From Asaia krungthepensis NRIC 0535 (GTDB lineage: Bacteria; Pseudomonadota; Alphaproteobacteria; Acetobacterales; Acetobacteraceae), in contig NZ_BAPV01000003.1 of the NCBI RefSeq assembly GCF_025995175.1, positions 186,001-250,000 of the forward strand: DNA of 64,000 nucleotides, read 5' to 3'. Shown here in pieces: positions 27,290 to 40,535 of the stretch. The position numbers were made by a program, and so were the translations under genes. The notes below the pieces were generated by a model. That model was not told where the DNA came from. It saw nothing but the letters and a program-made list of their open reading frames with translations, and searched no databases. How positions within the stretch are numbered: the stretch's first letter is position 1; each line of letters begins with the position of its first letter.

Positions 27290-28201
27290 TTAGAGAGTCC
27301 CGAGAAGGCGACGGGCAGCCAGGCCCGGGTCCTCTTCTCGCAATAGACTTTCACCGACGAGCACACCACTTGCGCCGACTTCACCAACGCGCTGCACATC
27401 TTCGAGAGTACGAATACCACTCTCTGAAACGAGGATGCGATCGGGCGGCACCAGCGGAGCGAGCTTCGCTGTGGTGTCGAGATCGGTCACGAGCGTGCGC
27501 AGATTGCGGTTGTTGATGCCAATCAGCGAGGTATCGAGCGCCAGAGCGCGGTTGAGCTCTGCCTCGTCATGCACTTCGCACAACACATCCATGTCGAGTC
27601 CGCGCGCGAGCCCGATCAGCTCTGCCGCCTCGGGGTCCGTCAGGGCCGAAAGAATGATGAGGATGCAATCCGCCCCGATCAGGCGGCTTTCATGAACCTG
27701 CCATGGCTCGAGGATGAAATCCTTGCGCAGGATCGGCAGCGGGGTGATTTCCTTGACGGCCTTGAGGTCCTCGATGGAGCCATGAAAGCAGGGCCCCTCG
27801 GTCAGGATCGACAGGCAGATCGCGCCCGCCGCCTCATAGGATTTGGCAATGCCCACCGGGTCGTAATCGGGACGCAGGATACCGGCAGAAGGCGAAGCCT
27901 TCTTTATTTCGGCAATCAGGCCAACGCGACGATCCGCCGCCATCTGCTTGAGTGCCTGCCCGAACCCGCGTGTCGGGACGTTCACCTCGCGCGCGCGTGC
28001 CGTGATCTCCTTGAGCGGCATGATCAGGGAACGCTGCTCGACGTCGATCCGCGTGCGCGCGCAGATCCGCGCCAGAACATCTGGCATGTCCAGACCGGAC
28101 ACAGGCAAGGAGGGTTCATCCTGCACAACGGTTCCCGGCACCTTCACATCGGGAAAACCGGCTGGCGTGTCGTGTGTAGGGGCGGCAGAAAATTCAGTCA
28201 T
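27290..28201 (-). CDS. trpC: Indole-3-glycerol phosphate synthase
   Basis: The 303-residue TIM-barrel enzyme closes the indole ring in tryptophan synthesis. The barrel begins near residue 38 (DVLARICARTRIDVEQR), with substrate motifs AEIKKASPSAG, LRKDFI, EVHDEAELNRAL and LVSESGI. About 35 residues before the barrel are a proline-rich, non-homologous extension; a later start is not offered by a good ATG. It is the last gene of the ppiD-trpEGDC run; the ATG overlaps the trpD stop by four bases. trpF, trpB and trpA are not here, so the pathway genes are split. Confidence 0.93.
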   Translation of the reverse strand: MTEFSAAPTHDTPAGFPDVKVPGTVVQDEPSLPVSGLDMPDVLARICARTRIDVEQRSLIMPLKEITARAREVNVPTRGFGQALKQMAADRRVGLIAEIKKASPSAGILRPDYDPVGIAKSYEAAGAICLSILTEGPCFHGSIEDLKAVKEITPLPILRKDFILEPWQVHESRLIGADCILIILSALTDPEAAELIGLARGLDMDVLCEVHDEAELNRALALDTSLIGINNRNLRTLVTDLDTTAKLAPLVPPDRILVSESGIRTLEDVQRVGEVGASGVLVGESLLREEDPGLAARRLLGTL

Positions 28202-29316
28202 GATAAGCCTGACGTCTGGATCATGTGAGGAGAATGCGCCGTTTCGGCAGGGTGATGGGGCCCTTGCTGGGCGTGGACGAGAGCAGAAAGCGCCAGACCC
28301 GTATCGATGGCATGAGCAGCCAGTTCGACATTCCTGCGCAGGAGAGTGGGGACGATCAGCGCGTTTTCAAGAATGGGAGATTGTCCCGAGACATGAAGCG
28401 CCACGGCGCTGTTCAGGAGAACCGTGTCCCTATAGGCTCCGGCCTGTCCCGAGAGCATGTCGAGCAACTTGCTGGCATTATGGGCGGGGTCGCCGCCGGC
28501 AATCGCGGCGATCGGCCGATGGGGCAGCCCGGCCATGTCGGGAGTCAGGATAAGCTCAAGAAAGCGCCCGTCATCCCAGGCCTGGATATGGGAGAGCCCG
28601 GCCAGAGTGATCTCGTCGCTTCCGCCGAGATCGGTCTCTCCATGAACAGCCCAGACACGTTCGGCCCCGAGCGTGGCGAGCGTTTCGACAACCGGACGCA
28701 ACCAGCGCGCGTCATAGAGGCCGATCATCTGCCGACGCACCTGAGCTGGATTGCATAGGGGTCCGATCAGATTGAAGATGGTGCGAAAACCGAGCGCACC
28801 ACGCACTGGGGCGGCATGGCGCATCGCAGGGTGATGGAGCGGCGCGGCCAGAAACGCCAGACGTCCTTCGCGCAGGCGGCGTGATTGCTCGTCAAGGTCG
28901 TGGCAAGGCTCGATGCCGAGCGCCATAAGCGTGTCGGTCGCCCCCGCCCGCGAGGAAAGCGCCCGGTTGCCATGCTTGGCCACAGGAACACCCAGCCCCG
29001 CGAGAACGAAAGCGACCGCGGTGGAAACGTTCAGCGTACCGAGCCCGTCTCCGCCAGTCCCGCAGACATCCATCGCATCTTCAGGTGGATCGGGCAGTAT
29101 CGTCATGCAGGCGCGTACGGCGCGCACGGCGCCGCTCAGCTCATCGACAGTCTCGCCTCTCAGACGAAGCGCCATGAGAATGGCGGCCAGTTGCTCGGGA
29201 GGAACTTCGCCCCGCATGATGAGGGTGAAGAGTTTCTCGGTCTCCTCCCCTGTCAGGCGCCGCCCCTCGGCAAGACGCGTCATGACCTGTTTGAGGCGAC
29301 CTGACTGCATATCCAT
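28198..29316 (-). CDS. trpD: Anthranilate phosphoribosyltransferase
   Basis: The 372-residue enzyme joins anthranilate to phosphoribosyl diphosphate. The conserved PRPP site DVCGTGGDGLGTLNVSTAVAFV and KHGNRALSSRAGATDTLMALG blocks are present. It starts directly after the trpG stop and overlaps trpC, so trpG, trpD and trpC are translated as a tight unit. Confidence 0.95.
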   Translation of the reverse strand: MDMQSGRLKQVMTRLAEGRRLTGEETEKLFTLIMRGEVPPEQLAAILMALRLRGETVDELSGAVRAVRACMTILPDPPEDAMDVCGTGGDGLGTLNVSTAVAFVLAGLGVPVAKHGNRALSSRAGATDTLMALGIEPCHDLDEQSRRLREGRLAFLAAPLHHPAMRHAAPVRGALGFRTIFNLIGPLCNPAQVRRQMIGLYDARWLRPVVETLATLGAERVWAVHGETDLGGSDEITLAGLSHIQAWDDGRFLELILTPDMAGLPHRPIAAIAGGDPAHNASKLLDMLSGQAGAYRDTVLLNSAVALHVSGQSPILENALIVPTLLRRNVELAAHAIDTGLALSALVHAQQGPHHPAETAHSPHMIQTSGLS

Positions 29317-29913
29317 TCAGGCGGCTTGTCTTTTCTGGCGCGCATTCCGGGCGATATTCAGGAAATTCGCCAGCATCATCTGCCCGTCTTCGGAGGCGAT
29401 GCTCTCGGGATGGAACTGCACACCATGGACCGGAAGCGTACGGTGGCGCACCCCCATGACAACCCCGTCCTGAGCACGGGCATTGACGACCAGCGTATCG
29501 GGGATCGTCTCGGGCGCCAGGGTCAGGCTGTGATAGCGTGTGGCCTGGGTCGGGCTCGCAAGGCCATGGAAAAGACCCGTGCCGTCATGGCTGATGGCAT
29601 CGACCTTGCCATGCATCGGCTTGGGCGCGCGAACGACGGTCGCACCGAAGACCTGGCCAATTGCCTGATGACCGAGACAGACACCGAGTACAGGAAGAAG
29701 CGGCGCCGCAGCCTCGATCAGGGCGCAGCAGATACCTGCCTCGTTGGGAGAGCATGGGCCGGGCGAAATCACGATGGCCTCAGGCTTGAGCGCGAGCGCC
29801 TCCTCAACAGTCAGCGCATCATTGCGGTGCACATCGCAGGTCTCGCCCAGTGCGCCGAAATGATGCACGAGATTGAAGGTGAAACTGTCGTAATTGTCGA
29901 TCAGCAATATCAT
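29317..29913 (-). CDS. trpG: Anthranilate synthase glutamine amidotransferase subunit
   Basis: The 198-residue class I amidotransferase supplies ammonia to TrpE. The catalytic cysteine is in GVCLGHQAIGQ (about residue 79), and the His-Glu pair is in VQFHPES near 168-174. ATG 29913 starts the standard MILLIDNYDSFTFNLVH; longer in-frame reading to 30105 runs into trpE and is not real. A 58-base gap separates it from trpE. The protein may also serve as PabA, as is common in bacteria with one such gene (inference). Confidence 0.94.
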   Translation of the reverse strand: MILLIDNYDSFTFNLVHHFGALGETCDVHRNDALTVEEALALKPEAIVISPGPCSPNEAGICCALIEAAAPLLPVLGVCLGHQAIGQVFGATVVRAPKPMHGKVDAISHDGTGLFHGLASPTQATRYHSLTLAPETIPDTLVVNARAQDGVVMGVRHRTLPVHGVQFHPESIASEDGQMMLANFLNIARNARQKRQAA

Positions 29914-29971
29914 GGCACTAAGATGGCGTTGTCTCGAGAGAAGGTCAAATTCCGTTACATGGACCGGGGCT

Positions 29972-31456
29972 TCAGACCCCGATCTCCGCAGCCTGCTGGA
30001 CGGCCAGTTCCGCCGCTCGGAAAATGGCGCGCGACTTATGTCGCGTTTCCATTTCCTCGCTTGCAGGGTCGCTATCGGCAACCACACCGCACCCGGCCTG
30101 AACATACATGCGGCCCTTGTTCAGAATGGCCATACGCAGCCCGATGCAGGTATCCATATCGCCATCGACACCGATATAGCCGATGCACCCCGAATAAGGA
30201 CCTCGACGCGTCACCTCGAGTTCGTCGATAATTTCCATCGCACGGATCTTGGGCGCGCCGGTAAGGGTTCCCGCCGGGAAGGCCGCGCTCAGCGCATCCA
30301 GGGCATCGCATTCCGGGCGGATCTGGCCCTGCACCGTCGATGAAATGTGCATGACATGACTGTAACGCTCGACCACGAAGGACGAGGGCACGGTGACCGA
30401 CCCCATGAGGGCGACACGGCCCACGTCGTTGCGCCCCAGATCGATCAGCATCAGATGTTCGGCGCGCTCCTTCTGGTCAGCCAGAAGCTCGGCCTCGAGT
30501 CGTTCATCGGCTTCGCGATCTGCCCCGCGCGGGCGCGTTCCTGCCAGCGGACGTACCGTCACCACACCCTCGCGCAATCTCACCAGAATTTCCGGCGACG
30601 ATCCGACGAGCGAAAAGCCGTTCATTTCGACAAGAAACAGGAACGGCGCCGGATTGACGCGTCTCAGCGAACGATAAAGCGCGAGTGCCGGAAGTGGAAA
30701 ATCCGTCTCGAAGCGCTGACTGGGGACGATCTGGAATGCATCACCGGCCGCAATATAGTCCTGGGCAAGACGCACCTTGTCCATGAAAACCTCGCTCGAC
30801 ATCGTCGAGCGCGGGGCTTCGAGCTGCGTTCCCGCGGCGAGAACGGGGGCATCATCCAGAGGGGCTGCGACGAGGGCATGTCTTGCACGATCGAGCAGCG
30901 CCTGCGCCTCATCACGCGTCATACCGCCGTCATGCAGCGGCACGGCCAGATGAAGCTCATCACGAACCGAGTCGAAAACAGCGAAGAGCCCCGGGCGCAT
31001 CATGACGCCATCGGGAAGATTCAGATCATCGGGAGGGGCGTCCGGCAACACCTCCATCTGACGCACCATATCGTATCCGAGATAGCCGAAGATCCCACCA
31101 ATCATCGTCGGGAGATTTTCTGGCAGCATCGCGCGGTTCTCATTCACCAGCCGACGCAGAGATACGAGGGGCTTCTCGTCAGTATTGACAAAGCTGGAGG
31201 CCGTGTCGAAAGGCGCCTTATTGATCGAGGCGACCCCGTGAGCACAGCGCCACACCAGATCCGGCAACAGGGCGATCACCGAGTAACGCCCCCTCGCCGC
31301 GCCGCCCTCGACGCTCTCGAAAAGCAGCCGGTAAGGGCGGTGGGTTTTCCCGGCCTCATCGGTCAGAGACGGCACGAGGGAAGAGAGCTTCATGAATGCC
31401 GAGACGGGCGTCAGAAGATCCGCCGCCTCGATGCTGGTGAGGAAATCGGTCGTCAT
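29972..31456 (-). CDS. trpE: Anthranilate synthase component I
   Basis: The 494-residue chorismate-using enzyme makes anthranilate. The N-terminal regulatory region holds the LLFESVEGG tryptophan-binding element, and the catalytic half contains SPEILVRL, RPLAGTRPRG, LIDLGRNDVGRV, VMHISSTVQG, PAGTLTGAPKIRAMEIIDELE and GCIGYIG. Feedback inhibition by tryptophan is expected from LLES-type motif retention. Its ATG overlaps the ppiD stop (ATGA). No leader peptide or attenuator was found between them, so any attenuation must act upstream of ppiD. Confidence 0.95.
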   Translation of the reverse strand: MTTDFLTSIEAADLLTPVSAFMKLSSLVPSLTDEAGKTHRPYRLLFESVEGGAARGRYSVIALLPDLVWRCAHGVASINKAPFDTASSFVNTDEKPLVSLRRLVNENRAMLPENLPTMIGGIFGYLGYDMVRQMEVLPDAPPDDLNLPDGVMMRPGLFAVFDSVRDELHLAVPLHDGGMTRDEAQALLDRARHALVAAPLDDAPVLAAGTQLEAPRSTMSSEVFMDKVRLAQDYIAAGDAFQIVPSQRFETDFPLPALALYRSLRRVNPAPFLFLVEMNGFSLVGSSPEILVRLREGVVTVRPLAGTRPRGADREADERLEAELLADQKERAEHLMLIDLGRNDVGRVALMGSVTVPSSFVVERYSHVMHISSTVQGQIRPECDALDALSAAFPAGTLTGAPKIRAMEIIDELEVTRRGPYSGCIGYIGVDGDMDTCIGLRMAILNKGRMYVQAGCGVVADSDPASEEMETRHKSRAIFRAAELAVQQAAEIGV

Positions 31457-33372
31457 TCCTGTCCGGTTCCCAGTTTGAGCGCCTGCTGAAGCACGGGCAT
31501 GTTCGGCACAGGCTTGATCTCGGTTTCGAGCGCATGGACGAAAACGACCGGCACGTCAGCGCGCAGCGTGTCCTGCAGCTGGCCGCGCATGGAATCGCGC
31601 AACGCCTTCGTGCTCTCCGGATTGGCCGGGGCAATGTCATTCAAGGTGAATACGTAAAGCGTGTCGCCTACGGCAAGCATTCCCGTCTGGCCCTTCTTCG
31701 TCGCGAAGATCTCGGACAACACCGCGGGCGGCAGTCCTGCATTCTGCATGCGTGAGATCACAAGATCCTTTTGCATGGTAGCAGCATCGCCAGTGCCGGC
31801 AACGGCCTGAGCCAGGCCACCGGACTTGCGGGCAGCGAGCATCAGGGTCGTTGCACGCTCATCGGCCAGATGCAGTTGCTGGGCCTTGAGCCAGTCATGA
31901 CCGACCTGCTCACGCACCATGTCATAGGGCTTGACGTGGCCCGGTTCGACCTCGTCAACCAGCACAGCGAAAGCGCTGCCTTCAGGGCCGTTCACAAGCG
32001 AAGGCTTTTCCCCTTTCTTCTGCGAAAAGATGCGAGCGATGATCGCCTTGCGGACTGCGTCGCTGCCCGGCAGAGGCGCCATCTCACCGTCCTTGGTCAG
32101 GCCCTGTGCGTCGAGAGAGCCCTGAGCCGGAACCGCACCGAGATTGGTTGGGATCTGATCGAGATCCGCGCTCCCGGCAATGGCATCCTGCAAACTGGCG
32201 ACACGACCACCAAGGATCTGCGGGGCCTGGGCACGTGCCACTTCGTCACGAATGGCCTCCTTGGCATGGTCGAAATCGGTCTTGTGAGGCGGCGTGATGG
32301 TCGTCACACGAAACACGATCCAGCCTGAGGGACTCTCAATCGGCCCCTGAATGGCATCTTTCGGCGCCGTGAATGCGGCTTTTGCAAGCTCCGGGCTCGG
32401 TATGTCGGCCTGCCGCGCATTGGGGAAGGCAACTGCAGCGGCGGAGGGATCACGCGCCTGGATGGCCTGCCAGTCGCCATTGTCTTTCCACGCAGCAAGA
32501 ATCGTCTCGGCAGCCTTGCGATCCTGCAAGGTGAGCACTTCAAGACTGCGCGTTTCAGGCACGTCGTATTTCTGGATCTCGAATTCGTAGTACCGTTTGA
32601 GGTCGGCATCGGGAATGGTCAGGGTACGCGCAACGCTGTCTGTTGTCAGGATAACGATCTTTGCGTGGCGATATTCTGCCGAGCGATAAAGCGCAGGATG
32701 GTTGTCGTAGAAGCGATGCAGTTGTGCTTCCTCGGGCGGCGCAGGGACTGCGAAAGCGGTGCTATCCAGACGAAGCAGATCGATCCGATGCTCTCTTGTG
32801 TTGTAGGCGACAAGCTGATCGAGAACCGAGCCCGGCACGATCATGCTGTTACCCAGACCATCCAGCAGATTACGCGCGCCGATATCGTCCCGGACCTTGG
32901 CGAGAAGATCGCGCTCGGTCAGATGAATCTGGCGGAGCTTGCTGTCGAAGAGGGCGCGATCAAACCGGCCATTAGTGCCATGAAAAACGCTCATGCCGAA
33001 GATCTCGTTCCGCACCAGAGCATCGGGCACCTTCATGCCGTTGCGGTCAGCGAAGGCCAGGACCTCGTTCTGGGCGATCATGCGCTGGAGAACCCCCTGC
33101 GCAACCTGCTGGCGAACATCGGCGGGCACCTGCGAGGGATCGTTCAGCCCCATCTGCTGCGCCACGCGCGGCATCTCGTTGCGGATGGCCTGGGCAAGAT
33201 CCTGCCCCCCGATCTGGCGTGATCCGATCCTCGCCGCAGTGTCGATCTGGCTCCCGTTGTAGGAGCCAATCACATCACCGACGCCCCAGCCCACAAAGGC
33301 GAGAAAAATGAGGAGCGCGATGATACGCCCGAGCCAGGAATCGACAACGAAATGCCGCAAAGTCGAAATCAT
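31453..33372 (-). CDS. ppiD: Peptidyl-prolyl isomerase of the PpiD/SurA type, membrane anchored
   Basis: The 639-residue protein has a single N-terminal membrane anchor (about 15-34, IIALLIFLAFVGWGVGDVIG), a SurA_N-3 type chaperone segment (about 35-180), a parvulin-like PPIase domain in the middle (FPNARQADIPSPELAKAAFTAP, SGWIVFRVTTI) and a second less conserved repeat. It should help fold proteins emerging into the periplasm. ATG 33372 starts directly at the anchor. It heads the tryptophan genes, an order seen in other alphaproteobacteria. Confidence 0.9.
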   Translation of the reverse strand: MISTLRHFVVDSWLGRIIALLIFLAFVGWGVGDVIGSYNGSQIDTAARIGSRQIGGQDLAQAIRNEMPRVAQQMGLNDPSQVPADVRQQVAQGVLQRMIAQNEVLAFADRNGMKVPDALVRNEIFGMSVFHGTNGRFDRALFDSKLRQIHLTERDLLAKVRDDIGARNLLDGLGNSMIVPGSVLDQLVAYNTREHRIDLLRLDSTAFAVPAPPEEAQLHRFYDNHPALYRSAEYRHAKIVILTTDSVARTLTIPDADLKRYYEFEIQKYDVPETRSLEVLTLQDRKAAETILAAWKDNGDWQAIQARDPSAAAVAFPNARQADIPSPELAKAAFTAPKDAIQGPIESPSGWIVFRVTTITPPHKTDFDHAKEAIRDEVARAQAPQILGGRVASLQDAIAGSADLDQIPTNLGAVPAQGSLDAQGLTKDGEMAPLPGSDAVRKAIIARIFSQKKGEKPSLVNGPEGSAFAVLVDEVEPGHVKPYDMVREQVGHDWLKAQQLHLADERATTLMLAARKSGGLAQAVAGTGDAATMQKDLVISRMQNAGLPPAVLSEIFATKKGQTGMLAVGDTLYVFTLNDIAPANPESTKALRDSMRGQLQDTLRADVPVVFVHALETEIKPVPNMPVLQQALKLGTGQE

Positions 33373-33598
33373 ACGCGCTTCAGATCCGCAATTTGCCAAG
33401 GTTTGAAGCGCTGGACCATAGTAGCAGGATCGGGTTTTGACCAGCCAGAGTGCCTTATGGTGCATCAGCTTTGCGATCCCCTAGATTCCATCCTTGTCAT
33501 CCAACTGACGAGAAGATGATGCGTAAAGTGCCGCGCGCCCCTGTCTGGAACGCGAAAACATCCGCTAAGCAGGAAGGACCCGGGAAAGTGGAGAGAGC

Positions 33599-34351
33599 GT
33601 GATGCGCCAGATGATCATCGGCAACTGGAAGATGCACGGCCTGCGGGGCGACGGGAAGGAACTGGCGCAAGAGATCGCCGCCGCCATTGGGCCTGCCCTC
33701 ACCCGGCGCGATGTGGTTTTGGCCCCCCCCTTCACCCTGACACACTGCCTTGCTCCCCTCTTGCACGAACACGGGATCGGGCTCGGTGCGCAGGATTGTC
33801 ATGCAGAGGCCGAGGGCGCGTATACAGGCGATATTTCGGCTGCGATGCTCGCGGATCTGGGGGTAAGTCATGTTATCCTGGGGCATTCGGAGCGTCGCGA
33901 ACACCATCATGAGACGAACGCTCGCATCAGACGTAAGGCGGAGCGCGCACGTGAATTCGGTCTGTGCCCGGTCGTCTGTGTTGGCGAGAGTGCGAGGCAG
34001 AAAGAAGATGGTCATGCAGAGCCCTGGCTGACCGAGCAGATCACGCAGAGCCTCCCGGCCGATTTCGATGGCATCGTTGCCTATGAGCCGATCTGGGCGA
34101 TCGGTACCGGCAAGGCAGCGACACAAGAGGATATCGAATCCCGCATGGTCTTCCTGCACGGGGTACTGGCAGATCACCTCGAAACGGATGACAAACCGAC
34201 ACGCGTCCTGTATGGCGGCTCAGTCAAGCCCGAAGATGCCGCGTCCATCCTCGCTGTTCCCGGTGTGGGGGGCGTGCTCGTCGGCGGGGCCAGCCTGTCT
34301 GCCAGATCATTTCTTGGCATCGTTCAGGCGGGACTCTCGTCGGCGTCCTGA
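33599..34351 (+). CDS. tpiA: Triosephosphate isomerase
   Basis: The 250-residue TIM-barrel interconverts dihydroxyacetone phosphate and glyceraldehyde 3-phosphate. N8 and K10 in GNWKMHG, the catalytic histidine in LGHSERREHHHE, and the catalytic glutamate in AYEPIWAIGTG are all present; the C-terminal phosphate loop is YGGSVKPEDA and GVLVGGASL. It is divergent from ppiD with 226 bases between them and leads the tpiA-secG-pyrG-kdsA series. AGAGAG lies upstream of ATG 33602; ORF starts at GTG 33599, either may be used. Confidence 0.95.
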   Translation: MMRQMIIGNWKMHGLRGDGKELAQEIAAAIGPALTRRDVVLAPPFTLTHCLAPLLHEHGIGLGAQDCHAEAEGAYTGDISAAMLADLGVSHVILGHSERREHHHETNARIRRKAERAREFGLCPVVCVGESARQKEDGHAEPWLTEQITQSLPADFDGIVAYEPIWAIGTGKAATQEDIESRMVFLHGVLADHLETDDKPTRVLYGGSVKPEDAASILAVPGVGGVLVGGASLSARSFLGIVQAGLSSAS

Positions 34352-34385
34352 CGGCATACCTATTGCGTTTACCTGAAAGCCGGAC

Positions 34386-37267
<2,882 letters not shown>

Positions 37268-37278
<11 letters not shown>

Positions 37279-37741
37279 GCGTCATCTCTATTCGGTCGGC
37301 ACCGAATGGAAGGGCAATCATGGCCATGGCACGCAGTCCTGGCATGTCTATGGCCGCAATCACGATATTACGGCCGAGGGCAAGCCGGTCATCCATGGCT
37401 CTGCCGATCCCAGCTTCCATGGTGACCCGACGGGCTGGAATCCCGGCGAGCTGCTTCTTGCGTCGCTGAGCGCATGCCACAAACTCTGGTATCTCGGGCT
37501 CTGTGCCGGAGCGGGAATCATCGTCACCGCCTATCGGGACTCTGCCGAAGCCGTGATGATGGAGACCCCGCAGGGCGATGGGGCGTTCGAAAGCGCGCTC
37601 CTCAGGCCTGTGATCACGCTGGCGAGTGGGAGTTCGATCACCCGGGCGCAGGCCCTCCACGATCAGGCCCATGCGCACTGCTTCATCGCACGTTCGGTCA
37701 ATTTCCCGGTGATCTGCGAGCCCGTGTTTCAGATCGTGTAA
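37268..37741 (+). CDS. OsmC-family protein
   Basis: The 157-residue protein has the OsmC/Ohr fold: [20 protein letters not shown] at the start, [23 protein letters not shown] with the conserved cysteine, and [14 protein letters not shown] with the second. Two cysteines of this kind are the reactive pair of thiol peroxidases acting on organic hydroperoxides. It belongs to the YhfA/OsmC branch rather than classical Ohr. Starts inside the end of kdsA (11 bases) and its 3' end overlaps the convergent DUF3429 gene by 13 bases. Confidence 0.85.
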
Positions 37742-38217
37742 GGCTGCAACGGCGCGCTCAGGCACGCCGCAAGGCACAGCACGACGACGGCCGTCAGCAA
37801 GGCGCGGAACGGAAAATACCCCGCAGGAAGCGCCCCCTTGCGATAGGCGGCACGTTCGGTCGCCAGGACCAGCAGGAAACCGATCATCTCCATCAGGATG
37901 CCGCCCCGGGGCGCCCAGATCACACCTGCATAGATGGCGACCCATGCCCAGAGCGAGGGCAGCACACCGAGAACCAGGCGGCGGCGATTGATGCCTCCAA
38001 GACCCTGTGCGGGCATGATGGCGGGTTGTTCGAGTGCCAGCCCCCAATGGACCGCTCCGAGAAAGGACAGGATGCAGCCGCCATAGGCCAGCATCGCCAC
38101 GCCGATATGGGTGATCGGGCCAAGACTTCCCCAGAACAGGGCCGCCATGGCGAGGGTCACGAACGGCACCAATCCGCCGATACCGAGGAAAATCACGAGC
38201 GGTGACAGGGGTCTCAC
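37729..38217 (-). CDS. DUF3429 integral membrane protein
   Basis: The 162-residue protein has five hydrophobic segments and the DUF3429 signature YGGCILSFLGAVHWGLAL with LPSLWAWVA further on. The family is widespread in proteobacteria and has no proven function. It is convergent with the OsmC gene, sharing 13 bases at the 3' ends, and divergent from eno. Confidence 0.85.
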   Translation of the reverse strand: MRPLSPLVIFLGIGGLVPFVTLAMAALFWGSLGPITHIGVAMLAYGGCILSFLGAVHWGLALEQPAIMPAQGLGGINRRRLVLGVLPSLWAWVAIYAGVIWAPRGGILMEMIGFLLVLATERAAYRKGALPAGYFPFRALLTAVVVLCLAACLSAPLQPYTI

Positions 38218-38280
38218 GGAATATCCATCCTCATTTCACATAACGCCAGTTGACAGCGCCGGTGTCTCGACGCCTTGTGA

Positions 38281-39597
<1,317 letters not shown>

Positions 39598-39604
39598 CTG
39601 GTCT

Positions 39605-39627
39605 GAGGGAGAGATTTTCTCTCCCTC
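39605..39627 (+). terminator. Hairpin after eno
   Basis: GAGGGAGAGA, loop TTT, TCTCTCCCTC: ten-base perfect arms eight bases after the eno stop. There is no T-run, so it may act as a stabiliser of the mRNA end or as a weak terminator before ftsB. Confidence 0.5.
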
Positions 39628-39708
39628 GCCCAGATACGCGATTGTAAGCGGAGCCTGGCTGAGGCTAGGATCATCCCCAGCCAGCCCGTCTCAGATCGTG
39701 GAGTATCC

Positions 39709-40038
39709 GTGCAGATTGTCCGAGCCATCCGCCGCGTTGTGCGTGCCGTCGTGCCCCCTGCCCTGTTTCTGGGTCTCACGGCGTATTTCGGATGGAATGC
39801 TCTCCATGGCGATCACGGTATAAAGGCCTATCATCAGCAGCTGAAGCTGATGGATCAGGCGCTTCAGGCACAGAAGGACGCGGATGCCGAACAGGCCGTC
39901 TGGAAGCGTCGTATTGGCAGCCTGAATGAACGCGCCCTCGACGCTGACATGCTCGATGAGCGCTCGCGCGCCATGCTCAATCTGGCCCGCAATGGCGATA
40001 CGGTTATCCCGTATGGCCCTCATGAGAAACTCTACTAA
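39709..40038 (+). CDS. ftsB: Cell division protein FtsB / septum formation initiator
   Basis: The 109-residue protein has an N-terminal membrane segment (about 11-26, VVPPALFLGLTAYFGWNAL) and a periplasmic coiled coil (LMDQALQAQKDADAEQAVWKRRIGSL) ending in DMLDERSRAMLNLARNGDTVIPY. It should join FtsL and FtsQ in the divisome. GTG 39709 is the start, with GGAG upstream. Gene order eno-ftsB is conserved from alpha- to gammaproteobacteria. Confidence 0.88.
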   Translation: MQIVRAIRRVVRAVVPPALFLGLTAYFGWNALHGDHGIKAYHQQLKLMDQALQAQKDADAEQAVWKRRIGSLNERALDADMLDERSRAMLNLARNGDTVIPYGPHEKLY

Positions 40039-40084
40039 GTACCTGTCTACCGATTAGCAGACGTTAGCCCCATGGCCCGTATGA

Positions 40085-40126
40085 GCCGGACGCATCCGGG
40101 ATAAGGCTATGCGCCCTATCCGGCCT
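40085..40126. repeat. REP-like imperfect palindrome
   Basis: The segment holds CCGGA-N4-TCCGG (40086-40099), then GATAAGGC (40100-40107) facing GCCCTATC (40113-40120), and ends in CCGGCCT. The core resembles the enterobacterial REP palindrome (GCCGGATgcg...CCTTATCCGGC). Related cores occur at 53197-53210 and 61775-61785, also near gene ends. It lies 46 bases after ftsB. Its role as a repeat family here is inferred from three copies only. Confidence 0.35.
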
Positions 40127-40219
40127 CATATTACCTGATCGCTGCGGCTTCACGGATACTGCCAACGGATCCAGTCAATCTCGTCCTGTTGATCCAATCC
40201 TACCCTGCAACGGTAGAGT

Positions 40220-40240
40220 ACCCCGTCCAAACAACGGGGT
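40220..40240. terminator. Hairpin in the ftsB-rpmG gap
   Basis: ACCCCGT, loop CCAAACA, ACGGGGT: exact seven-base arms, followed on the plus strand by GTGTGCTTGC. It may end ftsB transcription; no clear T-run. Confidence 0.35.
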
Positions 40241-40312
40241 GTGTGCTTGCTCAGGCAGGAAGCGCCGCGATTGATCTGCCAAGCGGGGGGTGATCGTAAC
40301 TGGCAAGCGGGC

Positions 40313-40339
40313 ACAAAAAAAGCGGCTCCCAAGAGCCGC
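40313..40339 (-). terminator. Terminator of rpmG
   Basis: On the minus strand GCGGCTC, loop TTGG, GAGCCGC is followed by seven T (plus-strand A-run at 40315-40321), 29 bases after the rpmG stop. This is a standard intrinsic terminator. Confidence 0.85.
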
Positions 40340-40367
40340 CTTTGAGTACCGTCAGCGAAAGCAGATC

Positions 40368-40535
40368 TTACTTGATCTTGGCTTCGCGGAACGCGACATG
40401 CTTGCGGACGACGGGGTCGTACTTGCGCACTTCCATCTTGCCGGTTGCAGAACGAGCGTTCTTCTTGGTGACGTAGAAATATCCGGTATCCGCGGTCGAA
40501 ACGAGACGGATCTGGATGACGTTGGTCTTGGCCAT
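40368..40535 (-). CDS. rpmG: 50S ribosomal protein L33
   Basis: The 55-residue protein reads [18 protein letters not shown], then [11 protein letters not shown] and the typical C-terminal half [22 protein letters not shown]. It is the zinc-free L33 form (no CXXC pairs), standard for alphaproteobacteria. GAGGACC lies ahead of ATG 40535. It stands alone between its own terminator and the lexA promoter region. Confidence 0.95.
   Translation of the reverse strand: MAKTNVIQIRLVSTADTGYFYVTKKNARSATGKMEVRKYDPVVRKHVAFREAKIK

Larger units (their letters stand above)
40039..40367. other. Intergenic region with repeats between ftsB and rpmG
   Basis: No gene is supported in these 329 bases. The first part holds a REP-like palindrome (listed), the middle a hairpin at 40220-40240, and the end the rpmG terminator. 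A minus-strand reading frame runs through this gap, but it continues antisense across rpmG and its terminator and has no family resemblance. Confidence 0.6.
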
